Below are positions 22,218-37,200 of a DNA stretch of 64,000 bases, in pieces. The position numbers and the translations under genes are program-made. How positions within the stretch are numbered: the stretch's first letter is position 1; each line of letters begins with the position of its first letter. Where the stretch lies: NCBI GenBank assembly GCA_905221605.1, contig CAJNDS010000780.1, forward strand, positions 540,602 to 604,601. The letters are read 5' to 3'. Under the pieces are notes generated by a model. It had not been told where the DNA came from. It worked only from the letters and a program-made list of their open reading frames with translations, and searched no databases. This DNA is from Symbiodinium natans (lineage: Eukaryota > Sar > Dinophyceae > Suessiales > Symbiodiniaceae).

Positions 22218-25200
22218 GTAAGAGGGGCAACGAGCAGTTGGTTTCAACATGTTTGGGGAAGGGGTTCGGGCTGCTTAAGGCCATGCAGGCCAGTGTGGCG
22301 GCTTAAAGAGCCTTGACAGGGAGCTTCTGAAGAGGTTTTGATGTGGGTCGCGGCTTAGCCTCAAAACCCCCTTCCGCCCCGTCACCCCTTGGGGCAGATG
22401 AGGGCTAGGTATCTAAGGGGTACCTTTCTTTTTGGAAGTACGAAGATATGATCGTGGACAAATGCCTAGCCTGAATGTGTGATGGCAGATGCCACCACTG
22501 GTGCTTGGGCTTCACACCTGGCCGGTGCAAGAGCCGAACTTTACACGTTGATGGTTTGGCGGAATCACCGTCGATGGGGAAGGTGACTTTATACAAGCTG
22601 CTGTCCGAAACACCCTTAAGACATGGTGCAGACGGCATCAACCGAGCAGCAAACGCGCTTTGGGCCGGCCGTTTCTTGCCATCTTCTGTTCTTTTGTTCC
22701 TGTCTCTGAATATCAAAAGAATACTATACTATGGATACCAGCTTTTTGTTGCCTTGTGCGTGTTATGGGTGTCGCCTTGGTGTGGGGGGGGGGGGGGGTT
22801 CAAAAGCACAATTCAGACATACGGTCGGCTGCCTTCTATCGAGACCCGAACCTAACGCTGGCAGGCCTGTCATCAAAAGGTTGGGGGAGCCACTACAACT
22901 TTCTTGCTTGTGATGCGCAGCAGCCGATACGTTTCCAATCTCTTTTTCTACGGCTCTGTGGCTCTGATTTCGGGTCCTGCAGCAAGAAGTCTAGGCAACG
23001 CTCAGCCCAAGATTCTTCGGCAGGTCGCTCGACGTCCACGAGAAGTCCGCATCGACGCGACCACCATGGCTCCTGGGTTTTAGGTAGAACTCAAGGGTTT
23101 CACCGGGAATGAAAGAACAGCATCAGAAGAACGCCTTACTCCCGAAACTGCCCTAGAGTCCTGTGTCCTGACCAAGGTTCCGACTGATCTCTACTGGAAT
23201 TTGCTCCGCGAAGGAGAGCGTGCAAAGAATGCAGGCCAACACCGCATCTCAGCAGACACAGTTGGCTTCGAGTCGAAAAAGGGTCGGGCAAGAGGACGCT
23301 GCTGAACTTGTTGCTGCAGCTTAATGCACCGCGAATTTGACAAAGCGACCATGTGCTGCACCAAACATATGACCCAGATCGTACTGAATCACCGACTTAA
23401 AAAAAAAAGCACCTGCCGGTCATTCCCCGCCCTTTGCCCAGCTAAAGGGTCTTGAGATACCTATACTTCCCAAATGCCCGATCAAGAGCCGGTAGCCTCA
23501 AAGAAGGGCTCCGGCGCGCTGAGGTTTAAAAGACAAGCGAAGCTCCAGAGGAACCTCGGCCGGTGTGTGACCCTATATAAATTATATAAACCTTGTAAAG
23601 GGGCATTAGGTACACCTACAGTAAGTTCAGGGGCTTTGGTGCGCTGTTAGGGTTTCTAGTGTCTGGCAGCCCTTGTGATGCAGAACTGATCTCCGGCATA
23701 CCCGGACCACTTCACAAGGCTTTCTACGACGATAAAAGAGTAATTGGACAGACTCTCGCCTATGTAAACAAGTCTGCACACACCATCCCAAGTAACATCC
23801 CAACACATGCTGCAAGCCGTTTCTTGCGGCGCCCAGGAACCTTCTACGAGTCGCCAAAACCCCACCTCGTGAGGACGGGCTAGCTTCGACTTAAATTTGG
23901 CTCCTGGAGCCCTGGACGCGTTCCGCTGCCCTTCACACGCTTATCTCAAGGTTCAGGCGCCTTTTGCTCAGTTAGATCGGGGCACACTCACACAACAGTT
24001 CCCCAGGGACCAGGCACACAGACCTGCATAGACTGCTCGGCCAATGCAAACTTGGTTCTCGCAGTTCTCAGAGGTCCTCCAGCCTCTTTCCGGTGCTCCG
24101 GCACCGAAATGGTGGTATTGAAAGCTTACTTGCCACCTTGAAATTGGTGAGTTATACAATCCCGTACAGGAACGGTCCATTTCAGGCTCAGCTATGCCGC
24201 GCTGTCAGCCGTCAATTTGCTTTACACTTTCGCTTGAAACAGAGCCCCGGACCGTTGCCGTCGAGAATTACAGGATTTTGTACAGGTCCGAAAAGGACCC
24301 TTGCATGACGTTGCAGAGGACTGGGATCCAGCTCGAGCTGCCAAGCTGACAAAAAAAGCCGTGTCGACAAGGGAACTGGCTTCTAATAGTTGCGGCATGG
24401 ACACGCTGGAATGCATCACCTGAAAAATGCCCGAAGCACCCGCGTGTTCGACCTGAACGCAATCGTCCTTTGCCCGAAGTAAAGCCTCAGAACTCGGCCA
24501 TGAGTGGTCAAAAGGGGGCTTGCTGTAAAATTCGTCAATGGGCTTAGTCTGGAGGAGCCTACATAAGTTTTGTATGAGACTTGGCAAGAAGAAGCTGGGA
24601 GGTCTCTGGAGGACGTGCGCGTGAAACGGTTTGACTAGGCAGTCTAAGCACGCGAGCTTGCCGCAATCACATACAGGCTTTTGCATGCACAGAACCAACG
24701 CTTCAGAGCTGAGCAACATGTGGTCGTTAGCCAAGATGTTGCTCCACGGACCCCCAGCTCCAGATGCACTGAAGCCCTCTCATATCTCAGCCTGCCCTAC
24801 CTCCCTCCAGCAACGGCTTAGCTCAGGCTTTGGCAACAAGAAGGTCATTGGACGCGGAAGGATGGGGCAAAGCATGGGCTTGACCCCTCAAACTCCCTTA
24901 ACGTGATCTCAATTTTCTCAATCCAGAGCCATCAACATCGAAGCAAGGGCTTGATTTGCGTTAGTTGCGGGAGGAGTTGGATGATTTGGGAGTGCAGGTT
25001 AGACGGCCTTGACATGCAGCTCGCAGGGTTCAATCGATATCATCCAGAGACAGCATGCAGCGAGGGATTCACCAAACGGGCGCGAGTTCTACTCTCACAG
25101 CCCTCTGCAGAAGCTGAAGTGGGAGGCTGCGGGAAGAGAATGGGGGCAGGACTTGAACTTGGGCTCGTCGATGATTCATATTGTGTTGGGCTGTTGTCTG

Positions 25201-28200
25201 TACCTTGCTATGCTCGGAACACAGCCCACCACAGTTCTTCCAAACTGTAGAGTCTGGATCCTGGTCTGGCAGCGTAGACTCCAGCCACGTGTGATTTGCA
25301 GCCACTGGAGCTCCAGATGTCCTACACGTGCTATTGGCACTACAAAGGGCGTTTTTTCAGCCTCAGAGGCCCCGTGTCGGAAGCTCCAAGTTGCGAATCC
25401 TCAATACCTTGCTGCTGAGTAAATCTTTCAGCTACGACACACGACTCCTTTGCTTGCGACATGATGGAGCCGCAGAGCCCCCATCCCCCTCCCCCCCCTC
25501 CAACGTCAAAATTTTCCAAGTCTGTCACTCATAGGTGGGCCCACAGTGCACGCAGGGCGTCGGAGGCCGTAAGGCAGGGGGAGAGTCCAGCTTGAACGTG
25601 GGGTTAAGGGTTAAAAAGCTGAGAAAGGGGTTAGGTTTTGGTGGTCTGCAAGGACCTTGACAGGTGCAGTTGCGGTAGAGGCTCCAAGCCAAGGCTCGTG
25701 TTGACCATTTCGGCGCGCTGGGATAATGACCAGTGCACAATTCAGGCAGTTTCGGCGCGACGAATGAGGCGTATGCGCTGCGCCCTGCACGCAAGGGCAC
25801 CCAACCGATCCCTCGTTACTTTATCACTCGTGCTTGGCCAGAAGCTTCCTAAAACCTTCCACGGGCCCACAGACCCGGCCTCCAGGGAATCCACGACACG
25901 ACGGTCCCCAGCAAAGTCGGCCCAGGCAGGCGACTGCATGAATTTAGCTTTCAATTTTTTGTTTCCGGCGGGCGGGGGGGGGGGGGGGATTTTGCTTGGT
26001 TGAAGGGGGTTCGGAGAAAGGATACACATGTTCAGGAAGCACACTGATGCTGCAGACATAAGGCCCGAGAGGCATCTGATTGCCGAAGCAACCGACATCC
26101 TAGTGGTGTGTTGTGGATGCGAAAAGCAGAAGCACCGTGACCATCAGTTGCGAGACAGATGGACGGCCTCGAAAACCCAGGCAGCAATGTCTGCGTGAGA
26201 TTCACCGATATTTTGAGAGCTTTCAGACATGCATTTCGTTGCAAGGTGAAGCGCCGAAGAAACCAGACCAGCTGACGCCTCACAGCGTCCAAATCTGCGG
26301 ATGCATGCAGGCTGCAAGCGGCCATGGGATGATGCAGGCGACGCCATGCAAGAGGTGCCGGTGCTACCAAGCGGGGTCCAAGTTGAGAACCCAAAGTTGA
26401 CACTGAAGTTCAACCAACAGCCAACCCGCTGCATCGGCGGTTCTTTCCGGCTCCCGACATCGATCTGTAAAACAGTGCCCGGATGCAACATCATGACATC
26501 GGATATTACCTGCTGCACGTCACCGCCTCCGAAGGCGCGGTAGCGCCACATCAAGCAGCTGATGCGTCAAGCGAAAGCCAGACTCCCTTGCCTCTGCAGA
26601 TTCGCGGGCACAGCACTGTAGCAAGGTCATAGGTGCATGGCGCCGGAGCGATGCTTTAACCAGGACCGTGGATACAGTATCGCAGCATTCGTGGCCCCAT
26701 GGTCCCACTGCCAGGGGGGACGGTCAAAGACCGTTTGCAGCCCATCGGTTGGGCTGTCAGATGTCGAGGATAATAAGTTGGCTGTATTGCTTGTTAATGA
26801 TGCCCTGGACCCTAGATTTAGAGATCATGATCTTCTCCAGATGGCCTGCACACTTATGTCCACCTGTTAGCACGCGGAGCAATTCGAAGCAATTACGAAC
26901 CAAATTGGGTTACATCTGCAGGCAGCTACAACATCGTGGCTTCTGCTGCGTCCCGGCTGTCGTGAAGGGAAGCGAAGCAATGTTTGCATTGAATGTTGAA
27001 TCGTGCCCCTTGCAGACGGCAGCAGCCGAGCGGTTTCGAGGACTTAAGTTGAAGAGAAAAGGGTCTTGTTTTCAGTGGAGTGCTTCTCAGCTTGGTTCAA
27101 GGCTGGTATTGGTTGAGAATTCAGAGGAGAGACAGTCTCGATAGCGAGAAGCAGTGTGAAGCATGCACTCAGTCTTTGGTGTATACTTGGTCAAACCCCG
27201 AACGCGATCTCAATATCTCCATCACAAGGGCAGTTGCAGACGAGTACGCCGGCCATCGCAGTTGCAAACCATGGTTCATCTGAAGCTTTTGGAGCATTTG
27301 CCTACTTGGGTGTTGCTGAAGCCTGTGGCCCTGTGGCATCACCGAGGCAAAGTCGAATTCACCGCTCGACGGCCCCGAATATTGCAAGACCTCCCTGGGG
27401 AGGCAGAGTGGTGCTCAAAATCGTTCACAGTGCCGTTTAACTCGGCCCTTTGCAGTATGGAGAGAGACCCCGGCTCCCGCCTGACTTGCATTAATATTGC
27501 AGCAAGTGCCTCTAGCTGATGGTCAATACCTGGATGGAGTTCACGAACTTGTGTGGTTCTGAGGTCTGGCACAGGCTTGCAGGCGTGAGGACTTAACAGC
27601 CTTGGCCCAGTGTAACATGCCAAACCAGTTTCCCAGGCCGTTCCTCTAACACACCCTGTTAACACGCACATGGCACCTTCCCCCCTGCTGAAAAGTGCAT
27701 GGGAGGAAGCTGCCCAGTACCCTGCTTCCGGTGGACATGTGCTCTCCGGGCCCCCACCACACCTACGAGGCTCGGCCTCGTAGTGTGGAAAAGGCTTCTG
27801 AAAGCGTAGGGATGTGTCAGATTCGCCTATGCTTGATGTAAGACACTCCTTATGACTAAAGATGGTCTGCTTGTTTTGCAAGGGCTGTCTGAGGCCGTCT
27901 GTCATGATCTGTTTGCCTTGGCTTGTCCAGTTTGCCAAGCTGAGAGAGAACAACAGGCTCACAGAACCCTCAGTCTGGGACCCTAAAAACCCTTCTGCTC
28001 CCAGAGCTCGGGGTTCGACCCCACATGACCCCCACCCTCCAAGATTTGAGACTCATGAGGCGCAGAAGGACGGACTGTTTTCGATGTCTTCGTCTCTTCC
28101 CTTGCAACTGTTCTGATCGCCCTGTCCATGCATCCTCCCCCTCCCTCCGCTGCCTTTTCTCCCACCAGATGATGCCTGGAGATCCTACTGGATATCCATG

Positions 28201-28467
28201 CACAGTCCTCCCAGATGATCCGGCACTCCACTTACCTCCATATGATCTTCGCAGTGTCGGCCAGATAAATTCTTCTTGGGCATCAAGCTGTTCGTGCTAA
28301 TTACCTGCCAGGTGTGCGTGCTGATCAGCATCGCACGAGTTCGCGATCGTTTACATATCTGGAAGTTGCGCTGGTACTCACGCTTCTACTAAGCAGGTTC
28401 CAAACTCGCACAAGTAGCTTATCCAAATGCAATTATGTATAAGTTATACCACCTTACTTGTCTGCAG
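22218..28467. other. Mostly non-coding; unresolved short frames
   Basis: Frames near 22494-22690, 23659-23883, 26340-26543 and 27241-27440 have some coding character but lack matching splice sites or motifs on inspection. G15 tracts lie at 22784-22798 and 25974-25988. Confidence 0.3.
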
Positions 28468-28557
28468 GTGCGAAAGCCGCTGGACAACGACATCCAGCGA
28501 TTCAACAAGCCAGTGACTCATGTTCTCTCACGGCTTGCTCTGCACACGCACTTTCAC
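28468..28557 (+). CDS. Candidate internal coding exon, unknown protein
   Basis: Acceptor CTTGTCTGCAG|G and GC donor at 28558 enclose exactly 30 codons, beginning VRKPLDNDIQRFNKPVTH and continuing with a Leu/His-rich helix. Both borders follow the rule of the conserved genes here. It may belong with the exons at 29793 and 30292, but this is not shown. Confidence 0.45.
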
Positions 28558-28732
28558 GCGGTTGGCTGCTTTGCGCCATTGCGGCAGCACTGTAACCGTA
28601 ACGGAGCCCCTTCAGCAACGCGATGTAGAAGGAGCGAGCCCAGGGCTTTTGCATGCATCCCTGAGTCTTTTGTAGCTTGAGTGCCTTCTAGCCTCGCAGA
28701 CGCTTTTAATCCGACTCTGGGTTCGAACAAGC

Positions 28733-29209
28733 ATGGAGGTGTTCTTTTACGAGGTTGCCGATCCAGGGCTTCTGCTCACCGCCAGTTTGGCAACTCGATG
28801 TTTCGAGGGAACTTGGAGGTTTGAGGTGTTGGAGAGGGGGGGGGTTCTTTACCCAAGTTCTTGTGCGACTCTATGGGTTTCCAGCTTTGAGGCTACAGAG
28901 GGCCTGGTTAGGTGGAAGTTCCGCGCCTATTGCCTACAGAGCGCTCAGTGTGGGTCCGTCGCGCTCTCGCAAGGTCTCGTGCGCAAATTCATGGCAAGGG
29001 CCAAGAGCGATGACAGTTCTGCACTTGCTGTACAGGAGCATGCGCACGGGACCGCGGCCGGAGAGCCATTGGCAACAACGCGAGATGCAAACGCCGAGGC
29101 AAACCCAAGACCCCCAACATGTAGAGATGCATCTTGGCCGCAGCGGCGTCTGACTCTCAGAATCTTGCGCGGTCTCGCATTGGGGTCTACGCCAGCATCG
29201 AGAGTGTGA
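28733..29209 (+). CDS. Weak ORF candidate
   Basis: 158-codon frame in GC-rich DNA. The part after 28960 (VRKFMARAKSDDSSALAV) has coding-like composition, but a second + frame and a minus frame are also open and no motif decides between them. Confidence 0.25.
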   Translation: MEVFFYEVADPGLLLTASLATRCFEGTWRFEVLERGGVLYPSSCATLWVSSFEATEGLVRWKFRAYCLQSAQCGSVALSQGLVRKFMARAKSDDSSALAVQEHAHGTAAGEPLATTRDANAEANPRPPTCRDASWPQRRLTLRILRGLALGSTPASRV

Positions 29210-29792
29210 CGGCGCTCTAGGTTGGCTTTCTGGCCTCGACAAAGCCTTGGCCATATCTTAAGGGTGGACACCTCTCAAGCTCCCACTTCAACCCCAAGCT
29301 CGTTTAGCCCACAAACCCTAAACAAAAAAGCACAAAAATGCCCAAAACACTGCAAAAAAACACCCGCCCTGCACCCTCCATGCGGAGCCTGCGGTCGGCG
29401 CACAGAGCACTCTTTGCCCGGCGGCTGGTTCATCCCTGTTTGCGCTGCCAAGCTCCTTGACCCTTGTGCGATTTACGTTGCAGGGTTTATGTATATGGGG
29501 GGGACTATTGCTGATGCGTCGTGGATGTCGGCTTACATGCACACGAGCATGTGCGTATACAGATGTATATATGTATAGGATCAGAGAATCAAGAGCATAG
29601 AATATGCAGAGGAGAAGGGGTTCTAATGGGTATTTATCCGGATAGCAAAGGGAGGCTGATAGGTCATAAGGGGACATCTACTATTTCTGTGTCGACTCTT
29701 TATTTTCTGTTTAAGATTCGCTTTGCACCTTGTTCAGTCTTATTCTCCGTATAGGGTCTATGCCTCTATGCTTGAAGACCAGCGCAGCCCAG

Positions 29793-29858
29793 GTTTACTG
29801 CGCCTTCTCCACGGCCAAAGATGCCCGAGGAGGCGAAAGCACCGTGGCCGGCCAGTTA
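29793..29858 (+). CDS. Candidate internal coding exon, unknown protein
   Basis: AG|G acceptor (AGCGCAGCCCAG) and GC donor at 29859 enclose 22 codons reading VYCAFSTAKDARGGES followed by TVAGQL. No family recognised. Confidence 0.35.
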
Positions 29859-30291
29859 GCGTGCAGATGTTTCGTCAGTCTGTGCCACCCAATGACCAAA
29901 GGACCGCCCCAAGAACATGCCCAGCGCGGCTCGGCAACACGGAAAAACCGGTACGGCACTGAAGCTTCTACGATCTAACCGCCACCTTTTCGGCACACGA
30001 AGGATGAAGCTAGTCCGCTTTGAAGACGAAAGCCAACGAGGATTTCCAATTAAACCCCGTAGCTGCCGTAGCTCAGAGAAGTTCGCCTTGTGACAGTCCC
30101 GACTTGTGAGGCATTCTCGACGTCAACGACCTTTGTGCACCTTGCCTGCGTGGCTTGTGTGTATGTGTTGATGGCTCCGCCTTCTTGCTAGGGCTTCTCT
30201 GTGCTCTCCGCAACTTTTGCTGGCTTGTGTGAAGTTCAGGTTTATAGGATGGTCTTTGTAGGATTCAGTCTCGCAGCCGAAGTTTTTGCAG

Positions 30292-30616
30292 CTTGAGATC
30301 GCAGCCCTTCGTGAGTCGTTTCTGGAGCTCGGATCTCGCGCATCTGACTAAGTGGGAGAAATCAAGCCCGGAGCCGAAACCCGCCCTGAATGCCCCGAAG
30401 CGCTGCGAACTTTGCGATCAGGACTTCGAAGACGTCCTGAGCCCAGAGGAGCTTCATGTGTCCACCGCGGCCTGGTGGAACTTCCTTCAGGAGTCGCCCC
30501 TTGGCTTGCGGGGGTTAAGGATTTTTGATTGGAGGGCGGCTGGGGCAATTGGAGCTGTTTTGGTGTTTCTTTGGTCCTTTATGGATCTTTACATCTTCCC
30601 AGAGAGCAAACTTTAA
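30292..30616 (+). CDS. Probable terminal exon of a single-helix membrane protein
   Basis: A TTTTTGCAG acceptor leads into an open frame that ends with TAA at 30614. The translation has a polar part with CELCDQDFEDVLSPEELH (a C-x2-C pair), a Trp-rich step (AAWWNFLQ), and a C-terminal hydrophobic stretch AAGAIGAVLVFLWSFMD followed by LYIFPESKL, consistent with a tail anchor. The C/A microsatellite starts about 140 bp downstream. An alternative frame in the first 60 bases is also open, so the exact entry is uncertain. No family recognised. Confidence 0.5.
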
Positions 30617-30753
30617 ATAAGAAAGGGTCTAAAACAATTGTACACCTTGCTTAATTTAAAAGAAACGTGCAAAAACATTAGTTAAATTGTGGTGCCTGGT
30701 GGCACATGGCTGGGATGCAGCGGCAGAGAGAGAGAGAGAGGTGGCACATGGAC

Positions 30754-33106
<2,353 letters not shown>

Positions 33107-33162
33107 CTTGCAGAAGCGTTTTCATTTAAGTTAGTCCCTGCTCAAAGTAACCGTCGCCAGTT

Positions 33163-33411
33163 TTATTCGGTTAGGGCCTGCATGGGTTCTATCTGCCCAG
33201 GCCACCGTTTGTGGCCAAACTGGCTGAGCATGACATTCCTTTGTTCCTGCTGCAGCTCATCCTGCATTTGCCGGTTATAAGGTTGAGGATCGAGGGTTGC
33301 CTGGGACATTGCCTGCATGGTTGCCTCATCCTCGATGGATACATTACGGAATACTGCTTTGGCCTGTGCAGGGTGAGCTCGAATATACATGGGTAAACTC
33401 TTGGCCTGCAT
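33163..33411 (-). CDS. Weak ORF candidate on the minus strand
   Basis: 82-codon frame, Gln/Met-rich (IEDEATMQAMSQATLD, then NRQMQDELQQEQR), more protein-like than its + strand shadow. No motif, no splice support, no neighbour on this strand. Confidence 0.25.
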   Translation of the reverse strand: MQAKSLPMYIRAHPAQAKAVFRNVSIEDEATMQAMSQATLDPQPYNRQMQDELQQEQRNVMLSQFGHKRWPGQIEPMQALTE

Positions 33412-34275
33412 GTGCCAGAGTCTACCAAAGTCTGCCAGAGTTCTTCAACTATAGTTACCAGCTTAATCTGCGAGAGCGGTTGACCGAGGAAGCACCCCGA
33501 GGCGGCAGAGAACTTTCGCACCTTCCTGGTGCAGGACGTTCGGGTTCGACCCATACGTTCTGGATCCTCCACCACCATTGCACATGCAAAACGCTCTTTC
33601 TGGAGCCTCCTGTTTCTAGAGCGCGATGCAAGTCTGAGAGTGGAGATTGAAGCTTATGAGTCGGACTTTCATACTCGTGCTGTGTTTCTCAGCAGTAATG
33701 AGTGCTTGGCGTGTCCACGGTTCCAAGCTGCAAGAGAGACGGAGGACAACCTTGTGAGTGGGGGTAGTTTTGGCTGGCCCAGCTTCCCCAAAGCATGCCT
33801 TAGCTTGGATCCTTGTAAAGGTTTCCTGGCACGGGCCTCCCAAACCTTGGAAAGCATTGAAGCCTTTCTGCCTTAAAGCTGCGCCGTGTTCACCAAACCA
33901 AACACTGCGTCACTGAGCCTTTTAGATGGGCTTCCCGCCCAAGTCAAGCCAATGCAGGGTGCTGGCAGAGAAAAGCTTGCGGCGTTGCAGCCCCTGCTGC
34001 TGCAAGCGGCCGCCAGGAGATGTGGGCTGTGCTGCTGTGCTGTTGTGCCATGCGAAGCCTGAGATGCACAACGGCAACCTCCCCCGAAGCCTGAAGTTCG
34101 TCGCAGGAAGCCATCCTTTGCGACTGCTGACGAGGATGTACATGTGCTGACAGAGGCACCATGAATTCGGGCTTCTTGGGCTTTGAACTCAGGGTTGTGA
34201 GTCATGAGTCATGGGGTTCGGAGAAGCGTCGATTTCTTGGAAGTCTAAATGGCACGGGTAGATCTTTCTTTGCAG

Positions 34276-37200
34276 GTGGCCCTTTCCTTCATTGAGTCCA
34301 CCTACGCCTCTCACTTGACAGCCTTCCGCCGTGCGCGATGTCTTGCGGAGCCTTCTCAAGTTCAACTTAAAGCCTGCTGCAATACATGCACAGGAGTTCC
34401 ACATGTCAAGCAAAGCACGACCTGCCCAAAATCATACATCGTCCAGCCTGCACAAGGCGAACAAAAACACCGTAAAAGCCAATGGTGTGTAGCTGCAGTC
34501 ATAGCTTTTCAGTTTCAAGCCGCGAAATGGGGAATCGGTTTCCATATATCCCACGATTTTGCCCGGTTGGGGACCTAGTTCCCAAACTCCTTGCGAAGAC
34601 TGGCTTGTGAACCCTGGAGCCCTCCAAGCCTATAGAGAATCGAAGCTTTGAGCCCTCTCTCCCTCCGTCCTTCTCTGCATTTCGTTCGACATATGGTGCC
34701 GCCTAAACTTTACCCACCCTAAACCTTATAAACCCTAAACCCTAATATAGCCATAAGGACTTGCGAAGCCCTGAGCGCTGGTTTCCGGCTGCTCGGGGCC
34801 GGAAGCGGCGCTGGCACCTCCACCTGGGCCCCACGAACAGTGGCCGCCTGTCTCTTCCGGGTAGCGGGTCTATGTATGTGTGCACACATAGATACATCAT
34901 GTGTTTTTGTTTGGCTTCCATGTACTATGTGTACCTCTATGTATATGTATGCATGCATTGACTTGAAATACTTGTTTTTTCTTATTTATGTGTTTTTATG
35001 TTCACAGCCAAAAGTTTATGTTTGAAGTATGTGTTTGCAGCAACTCGAGGCGCATGACAAGTCTTTGGTTCAGTCCTCAAATCTATAGGTTGGATTTTGA
35101 GGGCTGCTGGAAAGCCATGGCGGCAGTCGCTGGCTGTTTATAAGTTTGATTCTGGATAGGTGAAGTTTCGTCACTCCGACGGCCTGGGTTTGAATTTCTG
35201 AGCTCCCGCATTTCCTGCTCTGCGGTTCTTCGTGCTGTTAACGCATGTCCGAAATAGGCGCCGCTGCGTAGCGGCGTCTTCAAGCTCAAGGTACGGGAAA
35301 ACGGGAAGTTGAGTGTGGGCACATGATACGAAGAAGGGGCCGCGCTTAGCTGTTTTCAAAGCTTTATAACTACACCGTTCGACGCCGTGCCTCTAGCACA
35401 AGCAGCCCAATAAGTACCATGCTGAAGGCCCAGCGCTATCGCAGGACGCTCACGAATCCTTCCCACCCCACTCGTAGCAAAACTTCTAAACGTGTAGTAC
35501 AAAGAAAGTATTCGTTTTTGTTCGTTTCCCCAGCCGGACGTCTTTCCGCACCTCCGGAAACTCGGGTCGAGTTTCATTCGAGGGCTGGGGGCTGGGGGCG
35601 CGTTCTGGGTTGGGTGTCGAGCTCGCCTTGATATTAGAACGCTTTGGTCCCAGATGGAGTTCAGGGGAGACCTGCTTGTAATGGATCAGTGGGAGGGGAT
35701 GATTGAAATTCTTGACTCTAAGTCCTCGCGTGCAACGCCTAAACTCAATGTCAAAGCAATGGGCCGATAACCCAGATGCCCCTGAAACTCCGGACCAAAC
35801 AATTCCTTGTTGCCTCGAGAAAATAAGGCAAGACCCACGCAGCGCTGCAGGTGCTGTTGGCGGTCCATCCCACATGAGTGTTAGCCCATCTTGCAACCGT
35901 ATCTCGTCGTATCCCTCTCTCTGTCTGTGTGTGTGTGTGCGTGCGACAACTTGACTCCTCCCGCAGCCATGAGTCATAAGGCATCCTATAAGACCCTGCT
36001 GAGCTTTGTCAGACAGGCGCTGCTGACTTCCGGAACCGGCCTCTACCTAGCACCCTTGCGGCTGCTAGCTTCAGAGGTGCGCAGAATCCAGAGGGCAGTA
36101 CATGTTTCACAGGCTTATATAGATGAGCCAGAGAAGTGAATTCACCAGGGTTTGTAGTTTGGAGACGTTGGGGAGTGTTGCGGAGGAGTGGCACTTCGTT
36201 GACGCGAGGTTGGAAGCCCCACAGGATGCCTCCACTGGACGATAGAGGCCACTAGAGGAGTAGCACACAAAAAAATCTGAGGACATGCTCTAGAGTGTTT
36301 GCGGATGAAAAATGGTTGGTGCAAGTTGCGGTAGTTTCTACTTGGTCTCTTGGTGAAGTTTCAGGGCATCTAGACGCCTAAGGCCGCCTACGCCCTGCCG
36401 TGCCGAGATGCGTTTAGATCCTCAAGCCAACCAAACCAACATCCCGAGCTCAGGTCTTTCATCGCATGCGCGCGGCTGGGCTGCGGTGTGCGCTGCGCAC
36501 TGGGCAGGCCAATGAGAAGAATAGCAACTTTTGGGGACTGCCGGAGCCATGCATGGAGCCATGCGTTGCATGGAGTTCTGCTGTACCGGGGGGCGGAGGC
36601 GTTGGAGCCAAAGGGGGGGGTGTATACTCGCTTCGATTCCCAGTTTCCCTGTCCTCAAACACAAGCCGCCACGTCGCACATGGACACTGAAGAGCCGGGC
36701 ACGCAGAAACCAATTGATTGCGGCTGTATAGAAGGGGTGGAGGGGCCCCTGGAGGGTGGTTCAGCCTGAAGGCTGAAACTCTGTGTGACTTGTAGACCAT
36801 GGAAGACGCCGAAACCATAGAGGAAACAAAGACCAAAGTCTAAAATCCCGAGCGCTGCCAGGAGAAGATCGGACCTGAGGACGCCACGCACGTTGCCTGC
36901 ACTGTGGAGATGACGCCGCTGACTGGGTACGGGACATTCGTGCCGTGTGTCAAGTGTTCTGCTGATCATGATGCCTCACAAGCACACACGGTGTATGTAG
37001 CACTGCAGCGGGGCAACTGACTGTCAGCCAAGCCCATTTTTATTGAAGCCCCACTTGCTTGGTACTACTCAGACAGAGAAGAGACATAGAACAACCCAGC
37101 CAGGACTGAAGGTGCCTGGGACGTGGCCGTGTTGGACGAGATCCTTCGCCATGAGAAGTACATTCGGGGTGTAGTTCGTGAGGCTTTCGGGATTTGGCTC

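Noticed and set aside
28005-28030. GGGGTTCGACCCC as a tRNA T-arm
   Set aside because: The stem and loop lengths do not fit a T-arm, and no acceptor, D or anticodon arm is found around it.
6890-30075. CCGTAGCTGCCGTAGCT at about 6894 and 30058 as a spliced-leader relic
   Set aside because: It shares only the first bases with the dinoflagellate spliced leader and lacks the TTTTGGCTCAAG part.
35486-35977. 163-codon minus-strand frame
   Set aside because: It lies across the SUV3 micro-exon and introns and has no motif of its own.
35891-36016. In-frame extension upstream of the [10 protein letters not shown] exon (SYKTLLSF)
   Set aside because: The Lys-Thr there imitates Walker A, but the exon at 35828-35850 supplies GKT in correct phase and spacing.
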